Part shown: positions 22,141-32,082 of the stretch, piece after piece | Layout of the letters: each line of letters opens with the position of its first letter | Numbering within the stretch: the stretch's first letter is position 1 | From: CAYHWW01 sp964360145 | GTDB lineage: Bacteria > Bdellovibrionota > UBA1018 > CAYHWW01 | Assembly: GCA_964360145.1 (NCBI GenBank) | Contig: CAYHWW010000019.1 | Location: forward strand, 1-35,958 | DNA: 35,958 nt | Direction of reading: 5' to 3' | Position numbers and translations under genes: made by a program | The notes under the pieces: model-generated | The model's database searches: none | What the model saw: only the letters and a program-made list of their open reading frames with translations | Told to the model about the DNA's origin: nothing

Positions 22141-23100
22141 TTAGAGCGAAGCGCTCAGGGACATGTTCACTGAAGTCGTGTTGATGGGCAAACTGGTGTA
22201 CCAGTTCAAAAAGGGCGAGATGGAGATGTTCTTGCCGATGTTGAAGGTGGCGCCGGGTTCCAGGTCGGCGAGGGCCTTGCCGCTGTGGCTCGCATCCTTG
22301 CCGTTGCTCCAGTTGCTGACAGTGTCCCGCTGAACGATGGCTTCGTAGAGTACCCACACGCCCACGACGTCCCCGAGCTGCGCGGTGACTTGGGGGCCCG
22401 TGTAGAACTCCCACTCGGTCATGGGGTTGCCAGTGGCAGTGCCGTCAAGAGCGCTGCCGAGGCGTTGGCTGTGCATCCAGAACTTGGCGTAGTTCACGGC
22501 AGCCAGCGAGAAGATGCTCTTGCCGAACTGCAGGTTGGGGTTCAAGGACAGACGTGCTTGGCCGCGGTTGTTGTCCAGGCGGGAGCGCAGGCTGGTGGGA
22601 GCGAAGTAACGGACGTCGCCGCCGAGGGACAGTTCGTTGCCTCCCAGGTTCACAGCGCCGAGGTCGCCTTTAGCCAGCTTCACGTAGGAGTCTCTCCACT
22701 TGAAACCCTTGAGGTTGCCCGTGTTGCCGGGGTCCGTCATGAAGGTATTGAAGTAGGCGTGGCCGGAAATCTTATAGCCGGCGCCCAGGTCACGGCCGAT
22801 GGAGGCATTGTGACGAATGAGCAGGGCATCTTGTGTCGTGGGATCGTTCTGGTTGGACATGCGGTCCGTGGGAGTCCAGTTGTCAGAAGGGTTTGAGAGA
22901 CGGGGGCCGAAAACGTCCGCGGAATAGTTCAGGCTCACAGGGAGCTTGAAGCCTTTGCTCTCTTCCGTCTTCACTTCAGCAACGGAGGTGCTGGAAGGAG
23001 CGGCGGGCGCACTGGCAGAGGTAGTGGATTGAGCGAGGGCCAGGCTGGACCACGCAGCGGAAAGGGCGATCAGGGACCATAATTTGTGATTCTGTTTCAT
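22141..23100 (-). CDS. Probable outer-membrane beta-barrel protein
   Basis: A 319-residue protein from ATG 23100 (GGAG five bases upstream). It has a signal peptide (MKQNHKLWSLIALSAAWSSL, cleavage at ALA-Q) and an Ala/Ser/Thr/Pro-rich linker. Alternating hydrophobic and polar residues follow, with many Gly, Asn and aromatic pairs (YKISGHAYFNTF, VGVWVLYEAIV, ISISPFLNWYTSL), as in beta-barrels. It ends in SVNMSLSASL rather than a C-terminal Phe. No named family recognised. It has its own promoter and terminator, so it is an independent unit. Outer-membrane location is inference. Confidence 0.55.
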   Translation of the reverse strand: MKQNHKLWSLIALSAAWSSLALAQSTTSASAPAAPSSTSVAEVKTEESKGFKLPVSLNYSADVFGPRLSNPSDNWTPTDRMSNQNDPTTQDALLIRHNASIGRDLGAGYKISGHAYFNTFMTDPGNTGNLKGFKWRDSYVKLAKGDLGAVNLGGNELSLGGDVRYFAPTSLRSRLDNNRGQARLSLNPNLQFGKSIFSLAAVNYAKFWMHSQRLGSALDGTATGNPMTEWEFYTGPQVTAQLGDVVGVWVLYEAIVQRDTVSNWSNGKDASHSGKALADLEPGATFNIGKNISISPFLNWYTSLPINTTSVNMSLSASL

Positions 23101-23145
23101 GTGAACTCCATAAAAGAAGTAAAAAAAACGCAATTGACGCGCAGG

Positions 23146-23175
23146 GTTATATCATCGCCAGAGTAACTGAGTCAA
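23146..23175 (-). promoter_or_regulatory. Promoter of the probable outer-membrane protein gene
   Basis: Minus strand: -35 TTGACT (23175-23170), an 18-bp spacer and -10 TATAAC (23151-23146). This places the transcript start about 40 nt before the ATG at 23100. The surrounding AT-rich sequence is typical of an upstream promoter region. Confidence 0.55.
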
Positions 23176-23226
23176 TAACACGGATAAATAAAAAACACAT
23201 AAATATCAGTGTATTGCGAGTTTTAT

Positions 23227-25083
23227 TCATTTTTTAGCGTCAAAAATGAGTGAAGTAGAGCTGGCGAAGGCTGCTTCACCCCTCCGCTTACCGAGCTCGC
23301 CCCAGTAGGGCTCCAGATAGGGGGGGTACACGCTTTCAATATTGAAATGGATCCAGCGGTAACCAGAGTCACGTACGACCCCAAGGGCGCAGTGGAGGGT
23401 GCGGCAGGTTTCGAGCTTCAGCTCCCAGCGCCGCATCTCTGGCATGGTTTCGAAGTTCCGCTCTAAATAGAAATTAATTTTATCCGAGGTAAAGAGGAGT
23501 GTCTCGTCCGGCGCGGTATGGGCATTGAGCCACTTCTTCGAATCGTAGGTCCAGTGGAACTGGTCGAGGTATTTGGCCGCATCCGCGAACCAGTAGTCTC
23601 GGGGGATTTTCCAGAATACGTCCACGGGAATATTCACCAGGGCGCCCAAAGGCAGAAGGGCCAAAGCCATCACGGCGCGGCTGGTTCCTTTCAGATGAGC
23701 CGCGAAGCTCACCAGTCCCGCGGCGGCAAGAGTCAGACAGAGAATGCCGGGTGCGATGCCATAACGTCCGTCTGAAACCGGTCGCATCATGAGCATGACG
23801 AGGGCTAGCTCACAGGCGCCTGCCGCCAGTGCCGCTATCCAAGGCACCCGGGGTAGGGGAGGCAGGGGCATGAGCTTCAACCTTCGCGTCACCGTGTGCA
23901 CGAGTAGTGCTGCGATGCCTGCCACGAGGATAATCTTGGGCATGGTGCGCAGATAGAGAGAGTCCCACGCCCACTGTGGCATGCGCCCATCGAGCTGAAA
24001 GCCACCGCCCCCGGCGTGGAGGTGGCCAATCCAGAACGTCGTGAGCCACCCCGGGCCGATGACTTCATCGAGATAAGGAAAGAGGGGGTTGCCCGTCCAG
24101 AGCCAATTTCGCCCCGCGAAGGGCAATGCCCCCAGCGCCGCGCCCCAGCCGTAGGACAGTGCCGCTTTACTCAGGCGCCGCCACCGTGCGGGCCAAGGCA
24201 GTCGGCTGCAGAGCACAACCACGATAACCGCTAAGGGCGTTGCCGCCACCGCGACAATGCCCAGGCTCTTCGTCGAAAATGAGCAGGCCGCGAGGAATCC
24301 CGCCCAGCCCGGGCGTCCCTCCAGGGCCGCGGCCACCGCGGCTACGGCAAACAGGGTGAGAATGAAGTCATTCTTGGCGAGACATCCAAGCCACTCCACA
24401 CTGGCGAAGGAGCACGCCAGCCAGGCGAGGAAAACCCGCAACCCCGGTTTCGACTGGGACACCGGTGCCAGTTTCGCCATGAGGGCAGCCGCCAAGAGCA
24501 CACACCCCACCTGCCCCCAGATCATGTGCATCCACTGTGAGTAGAGCTGAGTTGTGACAAGCGAGAACAAGCCCTTGGTACCCATGGCCAGCAGCGGCAC
24601 GCCATAGATATTTTCCCAAATGCCGGTCTGGGCATAGGTGGGGTGGGTGTCCACCAAGATGATGCGGCCTAACTGTGCCCAAAGTTTGGGGGCAGCCAGA
24701 TGGTAGTAGAGGGGATCGCTGTGCTGTTGGGGTACGCCGCAAGAGAAAAGCCGGGTCAAAAAATAAAGCGCTGGGAAGATGAAAAATAGGGTGTCCGCGC
24801 CCGGGCGCCAAGGGCCCCTGCCTAGGAGGGCCTTCCAGCGATCTTGATTTCGTGCAAAAAAGGCCAGGCCTGTTCCCAGCACAAGCCCTTGGGGGAGGAG
24901 GGTATAGCCATGGGGGAATGCCCCCACCGCGGACATCAGGGAGAGGGCAACCCCGAGGCCAGCGGGGAAGGCCACACCGTAAGGGAGGCGAAATCGTCGA
25001 GAGATCCAGGTTCCCCACCCCAGTAGAGCGACTGTGGTGAGGGCCGCGCAAAACAGCCCAATAAACCAGTTTGCGATCAGCAT
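23227..25083 (-). CDS. Polytopic glycosyltransferase-like membrane protein (GT39/GT83 type)
   Basis: A 618-residue protein with about 12 hydrophobic segments and a soluble C-terminal domain (about 510-618). After the third helix, HSDPLYYHLAAPKLWAQL matches the D...YYHL..PKL motif of lipid-linked glycosyltransferases of the GT39/GT83 clan, which take sugars from undecaprenyl phosphate on the periplasmic side. It faces away from rpsB, 160 bp apart. Next to the heptose cluster it could use a lipid-linked product of the GT2 enzyme. Substrate and acceptor are unknown. The TTG/ATG choice at the start is settled by the ATG at 25083. Confidence 0.6.
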   Translation of the reverse strand: MLIANWFIGLFCAALTTVALLGWGTWISRRFRLPYGVAFPAGLGVALSLMSAVGAFPHGYTLLPQGLVLGTGLAFFARNQDRWKALLGRGPWRPGADTLFFIFPALYFLTRLFSCGVPQQHSDPLYYHLAAPKLWAQLGRIILVDTHPTYAQTGIWENIYGVPLLAMGTKGLFSLVTTQLYSQWMHMIWGQVGCVLLAAALMAKLAPVSQSKPGLRVFLAWLACSFASVEWLGCLAKNDFILTLFAVAAVAAALEGRPGWAGFLAACSFSTKSLGIVAVAATPLAVIVVVLCSRLPWPARWRRLSKAALSYGWGAALGALPFAGRNWLWTGNPLFPYLDEVIGPGWLTTFWIGHLHAGGGGFQLDGRMPQWAWDSLYLRTMPKIILVAGIAALLVHTVTRRLKLMPLPPLPRVPWIAALAAGACELALVMLMMRPVSDGRYGIAPGILCLTLAAAGLVSFAAHLKGTSRAVMALALLPLGALVNIPVDVFWKIPRDYWFADAAKYLDQFHWTYDSKKWLNAHTAPDETLLFTSDKINFYLERNFETMPEMRRWELKLETCRTLHCALGVVRDSGYRWIHFNIESVYPPYLEPYWGELGKRRGEAAFASSTSLIFDAKK

Positions 25084-25138
25084 TTTGTTGGCTCGCCTCG
25101 ACCCAAGAGCGCAGATTCATGGTGGCTTTTTAAAATCT

Positions 25139-25159
25139 TCCCTGGTACGAAATCCAGGA
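25139..25159 (+). other. Small hairpin in the rpsB leader
   Basis: TTCCCTGG and CCAGGAA pair around TACGAAAT about 85 bp upstream of rpsB. It may be part of a leader controlling the operon. I see no match to a known S2-binding leader, and I could not fix the promoter in the 160-bp gap. Confidence 0.25.
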
Positions 25160-25243
25160 AATCACAATTACACACACTCCCGCAACCGTTTTGGTGCCCT
25201 TTTAGGGATCTGGGGGTGGAGGCCTAACCAAATCGAGGAAAAA

Positions 25244-26143
<900 letters not shown>

Positions 26144-26155
26144 GGGTCAGACATC

Positions 26156-26779
26156 ATGGAAATTTCCGCCAATCAGGTAAAAGAGCTTCGGGAAAAAACC
26201 GGCGCTGGCATGATGGACTGCAAAAAGGCGCTCACTGAGACCGGTGGTGACTTCGAGAAGGCCATAGAGTTCCTGCGCAAAAAGGGTCTTGCCACCGCGG
26301 CAAAGCGCGCTGGCCGCACTGCTTCCGAAGGTGCGGTTTCCGCATACATTCATGGTGAAGGCCGCATTGGCGTCCTCATCGAAGTGAATTGTGAAACCGA
26401 CTTCGTGGCCCGCAACGAAGATTTCAAAAACTTCGTTCGCGATGTGGCCATGCACGTCGCCGCCGCCAACCCCCGGTGCGTGCGTCCCGAAGAGATCTCT
26501 CCCGCTCTCATCGAGAAGGAAAAAGAGATCATCCGGGCTCAAATGGCTCAAGATCCCAAGAACACCAACAAGCCGCCCCAGGTTCTCGAGAAGATCCTGG
26601 AAGGCAAGATTCAGAAGTTCGTTGATGAAGCCTGCTTGGTGAATCAACCCTTTGTGAAAAACCCTGACGTTACAGTGGGGGATTTGACCACGAGTTTGGT
26701 GGCTAAGATCGGTGAGAACATCCAAATCCGCCGATTCGTGCGCTTTAACCTGGGCGAGGGAATCGAAAAGCAATCATGA
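26156..26779 (+). CDS. tsf: Elongation factor Ts (short form)
   Basis: A 207-residue EF-Ts. QVKELREKTGAGMMDCKKAL is the N-terminal signature, and VLIEVNCETDFVARNEDFK the second. It exchanges GDP for GTP on EF-Tu. The length is near that of the compact EF-Ts type, not the 280-residue E. coli form. The gene is followed by frr with a 4-nt overlap, where pyrH would commonly stand. Confidence 0.97.
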   Translation: MEISANQVKELREKTGAGMMDCKKALTETGGDFEKAIEFLRKKGLATAAKRAGRTASEGAVSAYIHGEGRIGVLIEVNCETDFVARNEDFKNFVRDVAMHVAAANPRCVRPEEISPALIEKEKEIIRAQMAQDPKNTNKPPQVLEKILEGKIQKFVDEACLVNQPFVKNPDVTVGDLTTSLVAKIGENIQIRRFVRFNLGEGIEKQS

Positions 26780-27339
26780 GCACTACAAAAAAGATCCTCG
26801 ATTCACTGCAAGAGAAGATGAACCAGACCTTGACGGGTTTTAAAGGTACCCTGGCGAAGGTGCGCACGGGGCGCGCTTCGCCAGCATTACTGGATGCGGT
26901 GCGGGTGGATTACTACGGTACACCCACCCCATTGTCCCAGATTGCATCGGTGTCCTGTCCTGAACCTCGCCTCATCGTGATCCAGCCCTGGGAACCCAAC
27001 ATCATCCCTGCCGTCGAGAAGGGCATCCTCATCGCCGATTTGGGTTTGAACCCCCAGAACGACGGCAAAGTAGTGCGGGTGCCATTGCCTCCTCTGACTG
27101 AAGAGCGTCGCAAGGACCTCGTGAAAGTGATCAAGAAGCAAGGCGAGGAAGCAAAGATCGCTCTTCGCACCGAGCGCCGCCAGGCCAATGACGAACTCAA
27201 AAAGATGGAGAAAGACAAAGCCATCACCCAGGACGAACTGAAGAAGTCCGAGGAGCTGGTCCAGAAGAAGACCGACGATTTCGTCTCTGAGATCGACAAG
27301 GTTTTAGTGACCAAAGAAAAAGAAATCATGAGCGTTTAG
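26776..27339 (+). CDS. frr: Ribosome recycling factor
   Basis: A 187-residue RRF, the usual length. FKGTLAKVRTGRASPALLDA and VDYYGTPTPLSQIASV are characteristic; VPLPPLTEERRKDLVK and the long C-terminal helices complete the L-shape. With EF-G it splits the post-termination ribosome. The ATG overlaps the tsf stop (ATGA), so the two genes are translationally coupled. Confidence 0.97.
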   Translation: MSTTKKILDSLQEKMNQTLTGFKGTLAKVRTGRASPALLDAVRVDYYGTPTPLSQIASVSCPEPRLIVIQPWEPNIIPAVEKGILIADLGLNPQNDGKVVRVPLPPLTEERRKDLVKVIKKQGEEAKIALRTERRQANDELKKMEKDKAITQDELKKSEELVQKKTDDFVSEIDKVLVTKEKEIMSV

Positions 27340-27362
27340 TCCCTGGGACTGAGCGGCTAACG

Positions 27363-28103
27363 ATGGATAATTCTGGTACACCTCGGCATATTGCGATCAT
27401 TATGGACGGCAACGGTCGTTGGGCTCAGCGACGTCGTAAGCCCAGGGTGTACGGTCACGTCTGGGGCTGTCGTCGCGTCAAGGAAATCGTCCGTGAGGCG
27501 GATCGCCTCGGCGTCCAAGCGTTGACGTTGTTCACATTCTCCACGGAGAATTGGCACCGTCCCTCCGAGGAAGTGGGCGTGCTTTTCAAGCTGCTGCGCA
27601 AGTGGTTGTTGAAGGAGCAAAAAGAGCTCATGGACATGAATATCCGGGTGAAGGCCATCGGCGCCATCGATAAACTGCCCGTTGAGGCCCGGGAGATCGT
27701 TGAAGACACGGTGCGTAAGTCCGCGAACAACACCGGTCTCCAGCTTACCTTGGCCCTGTCCTACGGAGGACGAGAAGAAATCGTCACTGCGGCCCGTCGC
27801 TTAGCCCAGGAAGTGAAGCTGGGTCAGCTCTCCGCGGACGAGATTGACGAGAAACTCTTCTCCAGCCAGCTTTCCAATCCTGATGTGGGAGATCCCGACC
27901 TCTTGATCCGTACCAGCGGTGAAGTTCGCATCTCTAACTTCCTATTGTGGCAATTGGCTTATTCCGAACTCTACTTCACTGATACAATGTGGCCAGACTT
28001 CACTGCCGCTGAACTCCAGAGGGCAGTGGCCAGCTATATCGGGCGACAGCGTCGGTTCGGACTCACCTCCGAGCAGACCGCTGAGGCCGCCCTTCACCAC
28101 TGA
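27363..28103 (+). CDS. uppS: Undecaprenyl pyrophosphate synthase (cis-prenyltransferase)
   Basis: A 246-residue cis-prenyltransferase. HIAIIMDGNGRWAQRR holds the catalytic Asp (D15) and the phosphate-binding R/N residues; TLFTFSTENWHRP, and PDLLIRTSGEVRISNFLLWQ with AYSELYF, are further signatures. It adds isopentenyl units to farnesyl diphosphate to make the C55 carrier for peptidoglycan and surface glycans. It lies 23 nt after frr and 13 nt before cdsA. Confidence 0.96.
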   Translation: MDNSGTPRHIAIIMDGNGRWAQRRRKPRVYGHVWGCRRVKEIVREADRLGVQALTLFTFSTENWHRPSEEVGVLFKLLRKWLLKEQKELMDMNIRVKAIGAIDKLPVEAREIVEDTVRKSANNTGLQLTLALSYGGREEIVTAARRLAQEVKLGQLSADEIDEKLFSSQLSNPDVGDPDLLIRTSGEVRISNFLLWQLAYSELYFTDTMWPDFTAAELQRAVASYIGRQRRFGLTSEQTAEAALHH

Positions 28104-28116
28104 GGGTTCATTAGTG

Positions 28117-28935
28117 ATGACCGCTGAGACGATGACGCGGGTGAAAACAGGGGTTGCCGGGGGGATTTTGTTCCTGGCGCTATTGCTGTTCGGAGGCATG
28201 TTGGGCACCGCTTTCCTTACGGTGGTCATCACGCTGGCCATGGTTTGGGAACTGTCCGAGTCTTTCTTTGTGACCCACGATGCGGCTGAAAAAAAGAAAG
28301 CCCTCCTCGGGGCGGCCTGGCTCATGATTTTCATGAACGTTTTGGCCCCAAAAAGCATGGTCGAGTGCCTCATCGTCGCTGTGATTTTTTTCTTCGCCTA
28401 TTATTTGGCCACCGCCGTGCGCCATGAGTCCTCTCTCCAGGAACACTTCCAGGAGCTGCTCTACACCTGCTTCATTCTGGTTTACCCCGTGACCTTCATG
28501 GTGTTCCTACCCCTCATTCGGAACTCCGCCCATGGACTCAAGTGGACTGTTTTGTTCTTCCTTATTGTTTGGTCCGGCGACACGGGAGCTTATTTCGCGG
28601 GGCGTCGTTTTGGGGGGAGGAAATTATATCCCTTGGTGAGCCCTGGCAAAACCGTCAATGGTGCGTTGGGGGGGTTGGTGGCTGGCTTGGTAGTTTCCAT
28701 CCTGTCAAAACTCATTTTCTTCAGCGAAATGGGCATACTGGCCATGTTGATGATCCCCATTGCCGTGGGAGTAGTTGCCCAAACTGGTGACCTTTGCGAA
28801 TCCCTCTTGAAGCGCTCCTATCGTATAAAAGACATGAGCAAATTTTTGCCCGGTCATGGGGGATTTCTCGACCGGTTCGATGGTATTTTATTCGCTCTAC
28901 CGGTGATGTACTTTTGTATGAAGGCTTTGGGTTAA
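28117..28935 (+). CDS. cdsA: Phosphatidate cytidylyltransferase
   Basis: A 272-residue polytopic protein (about 7-8 hydrophobic segments). The C-terminal CdsA signature ESLLKRSYRIKDMSKFLPGH, then GGFLDRFDGILFA, is complete, and WSGDTGAYFAGRRFG fits the family. It makes CDP-diacylglycerol, the precursor of all phospholipids. I start at ATG 28117; GTG 28114 is equally spaced from GAGGG, so one extra residue is possible. A longer frame upstream overlaps uppS and is rejected. Confidence 0.95.
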   Translation: MTAETMTRVKTGVAGGILFLALLLFGGMLGTAFLTVVITLAMVWELSESFFVTHDAAEKKKALLGAAWLMIFMNVLAPKSMVECLIVAVIFFFAYYLATAVRHESSLQEHFQELLYTCFILVYPVTFMVFLPLIRNSAHGLKWTVLFFLIVWSGDTGAYFAGRRFGGRKLYPLVSPGKTVNGALGGLVAGLVVSILSKLIFFSEMGILAMLMIPIAVGVVAQTGDLCESLLKRSYRIKDMSKFLPGHGGFLDRFDGILFALPVMYFCMKALG

Positions 28936-28962
28936 CTTCCCACCGAAGTCTCAGGAGCGGGA

Positions 28963-30645
28963 ATGTTTCATTATTTGTGGTCATTCGTATTGCTGTTGAC
29001 GCCCCTGGTGTTCGTGCACGAGCTCGGACACTTTCTTTTCGCCAAGCTCTTCGGTGTGCGCGTGGATGTGTTCTCCATCGGCTTCGGCCCCAAGGTCTTG
29101 AAGCGCCGACGCGGTGAAACTGAATACTGCATTTCCGCGGTTCCACTGGGGGGCTATGTGAAGCTCCTCGGACAGGACCCCACGGAGGTGGTGGAACCAG
29201 AACATCGCCACCGCACCTTCTCGTCCAAAGAGCCATGGAAGCGCTTCCTGATTTTACTGGGCGGACCCCTCTTCAATTTTCTTTTTGCAGTGGTGATTTT
29301 TGCCACTATTCTGCTCGTCGGTGAGCCCCACATGGGCACGCGGGTGGGACGGGTTCTTCCCGGGTCCCAGGCCGCCGTGGCGGGTTTTCATGCAGGCGAT
29401 TTGATCACCTCGGTGGATGACCACATCGTTACCAAGCTCGAAGAGTTTCAAACGGTAGTCTCTGAATCCCCCAATAAAGAGCTCATCGTGCGGGTACGTC
29501 GAGGGCAGGATCACAGGGACATCCATGTGACGCCACAGTCCGTGGATGGTTACAGTATCTATGGGGAGCTCATGAAAATCGGTGACGTCGAGGGGCTGGA
29601 GCCCTTTGGCCGATTCCCCGTAATCGCTGTGCCCAACCTCCGTTCCGCCGCAAGCGTGGCGGGGCTGAAAACCGGCGATGTGATCATGGCCCTGAATGGT
29701 GTCGCGGTGAAGTCCTTCGAGGGGTTGGAAGACGCGGTGAGAACCGCCCTTCTTCAAAAGCCTCAAGACATGGAGCTGACTATCATCGAGCGTTCGCCGG
29801 CGGATTGGGATGTGCAGTCTGGTCAGGTGCCTGACCTTGAGAAGCTCCCCCGCAAAACAGTGCGCATTGCGGCTGAATCGCTGCAAAATCTTGGCATTCA
29901 TTCTTCCGAACTCATCGTTTCAGGTCTTTTGCCGGGCTCGCCTGCGGAGAAGGCGGGCATCAAGACGGGGGATTATCTCTTCAAGGTCAATGACCACGCT
30001 GTGACGTCCTTTTCCATGTTGCGGCAGGAGATCCAAAAGACCGGTGAGAAGCGCACGCCTGCTCGTATAGTGTTGTTGCGAGAGGGGCGTCAGCAGGTGT
30101 TCTCCCTGGAGCCCGCCCAGAACGAGGTTCGTGATCCTCTGGGCCGCACAGCCAAGAGTTACGCCATTGGTGTGTACCCACTGCTCGCCGCCAGCGAGCC
30201 TGAAATGGTCATCGAGCGCATTTACAATCCATTCCGGCTGGCGGCTGAATCCTGGTCTCGAGCTCTCGACCTTTCGGCGAAGACCCTCGTGTCCATCAAG
30301 AAGCTCGCCTCCCGACAGGTGTCCATGTCCACTCTGGGGGGGCCGCTCCTCATCGGCAAGCTGGCCGGGGACTCCTTCAGCCGGGGCATCATCGCCTTCC
30401 TAAAGGCCATGGCCCTTATCAGCATCAGTCTCGCGGTTTTCAACATCCTGCCCATCCCTGTGTTGGATGGCGGCCACATCTTCTTACTCGCCATTGAGAA
30501 AGTGCGGGGCCGTCCTTTGGGCCTCAAGCAAACGGAGCTCATTCAACAGCTGGGCCTGTCCCTCATCATGCTCTTGCTGGTGGTTGTGCTCTTCAACGAC
30601 TTCTCCCGGGTTGCCGCGCCCGCTCTCCAAAACGTCTTTCGATAA
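28963..30645 (+). CDS. rseP: RseP-type site-2 zinc metalloprotease with three PDZ domains
   Basis: A 560-residue intramembrane protease. HELGH (19-23) and NILPIPVLDGGH (494-505) provide the zinc ligands; four hydrophobic helices surround them. Between helices lie three PDZ-like units, about 126-193, 225-280 and 316-385, each with a GLxxGD or AGxxxGD-type turn; E. coli RseP has two. RseP cuts anti-sigma factors and leftover signal peptides in the inner membrane. AGGAG before the ATG supports the start. It sits between cdsA and tsaB as in many operons; tsaB starts on its last base. Confidence 0.94.
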   Translation: MFHYLWSFVLLLTPLVFVHELGHFLFAKLFGVRVDVFSIGFGPKVLKRRRGETEYCISAVPLGGYVKLLGQDPTEVVEPEHRHRTFSSKEPWKRFLILLGGPLFNFLFAVVIFATILLVGEPHMGTRVGRVLPGSQAAVAGFHAGDLITSVDDHIVTKLEEFQTVVSESPNKELIVRVRRGQDHRDIHVTPQSVDGYSIYGELMKIGDVEGLEPFGRFPVIAVPNLRSAASVAGLKTGDVIMALNGVAVKSFEGLEDAVRTALLQKPQDMELTIIERSPADWDVQSGQVPDLEKLPRKTVRIAAESLQNLGIHSSELIVSGLLPGSPAEKAGIKTGDYLFKVNDHAVTSFSMLRQEIQKTGEKRTPARIVLLREGRQQVFSLEPAQNEVRDPLGRTAKSYAIGVYPLLAASEPEMVIERIYNPFRLAAESWSRALDLSAKTLVSIKKLASRQVSMSTLGGPLLIGKLAGDSFSRGIIAFLKAMALISISLAVFNILPIPVLDGGHIFLLAIEKVRGRPLGLKQTELIQQLGLSLIMLLLVVVLFNDFSRVAAPALQNVFR

Positions 30646-31346
30646 TGATTCTGGCAGTAGATAGTTCCCATCTCAAAGCCGTAGCCGCCATTCTGGCAGT
30701 GGGGGAGGCAGGCTTTGAGTTGAGGGCTGGGCTTTCCGCTAGTACGGCGGCGGCAGCCTCCGAATCCCTTTTGCCCTTGGTTGATTCCGCCTTGGAGCGG
30801 GCCGGAATGCGCCTCGGTGATCTGAAGGCCCTCGCCTGCGGCGTGGGGCCAGGGTCCTTCACGGGGATCCGCATCGGTCTTGCCACGGTGAAAGCCCTCT
30901 CCCAGGTCTTGGGTTTGCCGCTGCTCTCGGTGTCTTCATTGCGGGCCGTGGCATTTTCCCATGACCCCAAGGGCCAGGGAGCAGCCTTGGTCAATGCCTA
31001 CCAGGGGCAGGTGTTCGCCGGCTGGCCGGGGCTTGATGGCGCCTGGCAGGAAGAAGCCCTGACCGTGGAGGCATGGCATGCATTGGCGGAGGGTAGGGTC
31101 CCCCAGAACATGTCTCTGGTGGGCTCTGGTGTTGACCACTACGAAGCCCGTTTGCGTCAATTGGGATGGGGGCCTCACATGGCTCTGGGCTCCAGCTTAA
31201 GTGCGTTAGGGTTGGCTCGGGCGGTGGATGATCGCATTCGCCGTGAAGGAGCCACCTGTTTGCAAAGCTATTTGGAAGTCCAGCCCCGCTATCTGCGGCC
31301 TGCCCAGGCCACGTTGAACCTTGCGGCAAGCCTGCGAAAGGGCTGA
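30645..31346 (+). CDS. tsaB: tRNA t6A biosynthesis protein TsaB
   Basis: A 233-residue TsaB/YeaZ protein. ILAVDSSHLKAVAAILAVGE at the N-terminus, SLLPLVDSALERAG and CGVGPGSFTGIRIGLATVKA are the ASKHA-fold signatures. TsaB helps TsaD and TsaE attach threonylcarbamoyl to A37 of tRNAs reading ANN codons. Its start overlaps the rseP stop by one base (TAATG). The C-terminus (EVQPRYLRPAQATLNL) is the usual Y.RP motif. A structured repeat begins 2 nt after its stop. Confidence 0.93.
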   Translation: MILAVDSSHLKAVAAILAVGEAGFELRAGLSASTAAAASESLLPLVDSALERAGMRLGDLKALACGVGPGSFTGIRIGLATVKALSQVLGLPLLSVSSLRAVAFSHDPKGQGAALVNAYQGQVFAGWPGLDGAWQEEALTVEAWHALAEGRVPQNMSLVGSGVDHYEARLRQLGWGPHMALGSSLSALGLARAVDDRIRREGATCLQSYLEVQPRYLRPAQATLNLAASLRKG

Positions 31347-31348
31347 CA

Positions 31349-31466
31349 GGCTCGGTCTTTTGTCGGGGAGCTTCGTTGTCGTCGTCGTGGCCTCCACGCA
31401 GCGCACAGGAGTGCGCTTTGGTCGGCCACTTCCTCCTCCGCCTCGCTCGCCGACAAAATACCTTCG
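31349..31466 (+). repeat. Structured dispersed repeat, copy A (after tsaB)
   Basis: Begins AGGCTCGGTCTTT right after the tsaB stop. Three nested stems: TTTTGTCGG/CCGACAAAA (31358-31366, 31450-31458), GTGGCC/GGCCAC (31387-31392, 31424-31429) and GCGCAC/GTGCGC (31401-31406, 31411-31416). It shares four exact blocks in order with copies B and C: GCTTCGTTGTCG, CTCCACGC, TTGGTCG and CTCCGCCTCGC. It may act as a 3'-end stem-loop or as a mobile palindrome. Confidence 0.8.
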
Positions 31467-31527
31467 CTAACCTCAAATAAGAAATATGGAATACCAAATG
31501 GCTAATTTTTTCATGGGCAGGTCCTAA

Positions 31528-32082
31528 ATGCGCGTTGGCGTGCACTGCGATTTAGAAACCTGCAACGACACTAAACTTTGGGCCTTGGATTTTTTGGAAT
31601 GCGATGCCCACGAGATTCTTGCCGCTTCGAAAGCAGGCCTGGCGAAACTGAAGAAGACCCTCTCCACTCGGGGACAGGGCCTCACCCTGCTCGCAAATCA
31701 CGATACGAGCCTCGACGATAAAACCATGTCGTTGATGCAGAAGCTCACCGGCGAGCTCGGCGCCGAAGCCTTCGTGCTACAAACCACCACTACCCCTCCC
31801 GTGGAATGGACGACACGCTGGAAGTCCATTGACGGCGCGCCGCCTCTCTTCGTGGACCCGGGGAAAGAGCAGCGCACCACCGACGGCGTTGCGTCGGCAC
31901 TGGACCCCTTCCACTGCGAAGATCCGGCGCTCTCCGTGTACTGGCGGGTGCATGGCTGGCCGCCAAAATGGAGTTTGAAAGATCTCAGCAAACTCACACT
32001 GCTGTACTATCCGGATTGGGTCGTATTAGCCCACCCGGACCGCATGGAAGAGGCCGCGGACCTCAAGGGACGCTTGATCTAG
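31528..32082 (+). CDS. Possible DUF72-like protein, short
   Basis: A 184-residue protein; AGG six bases before the ATG supports the start. YWRVHGWPPKWSLKDLSKL resembles the Y.R.HG motif in the C-terminal half of DUF72 TIM-barrel proteins, and FLECDAHEILAASKAGLAKL their N-terminal half. DUF72 proteins are usually about 230-280 residues, so this would be a shortened or diverged member. Function of that family is unknown. The gene is bracketed by repeat copies A and B in the same orientation, which sets it apart from the operon before it. Confidence 0.45.
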   Translation: MRVGVHCDLETCNDTKLWALDFLECDAHEILAASKAGLAKLKKTLSTRGQGLTLLANHDTSLDDKTMSLMQKLTGELGAEAFVLQTTTTPPVEWTTRWKSIDGAPPLFVDPGKEQRTTDGVASALDPFHCEDPALSVYWRVHGWPPKWSLKDLSKLTLLYYPDWVVLAHPDRMEEAADLKGRLI

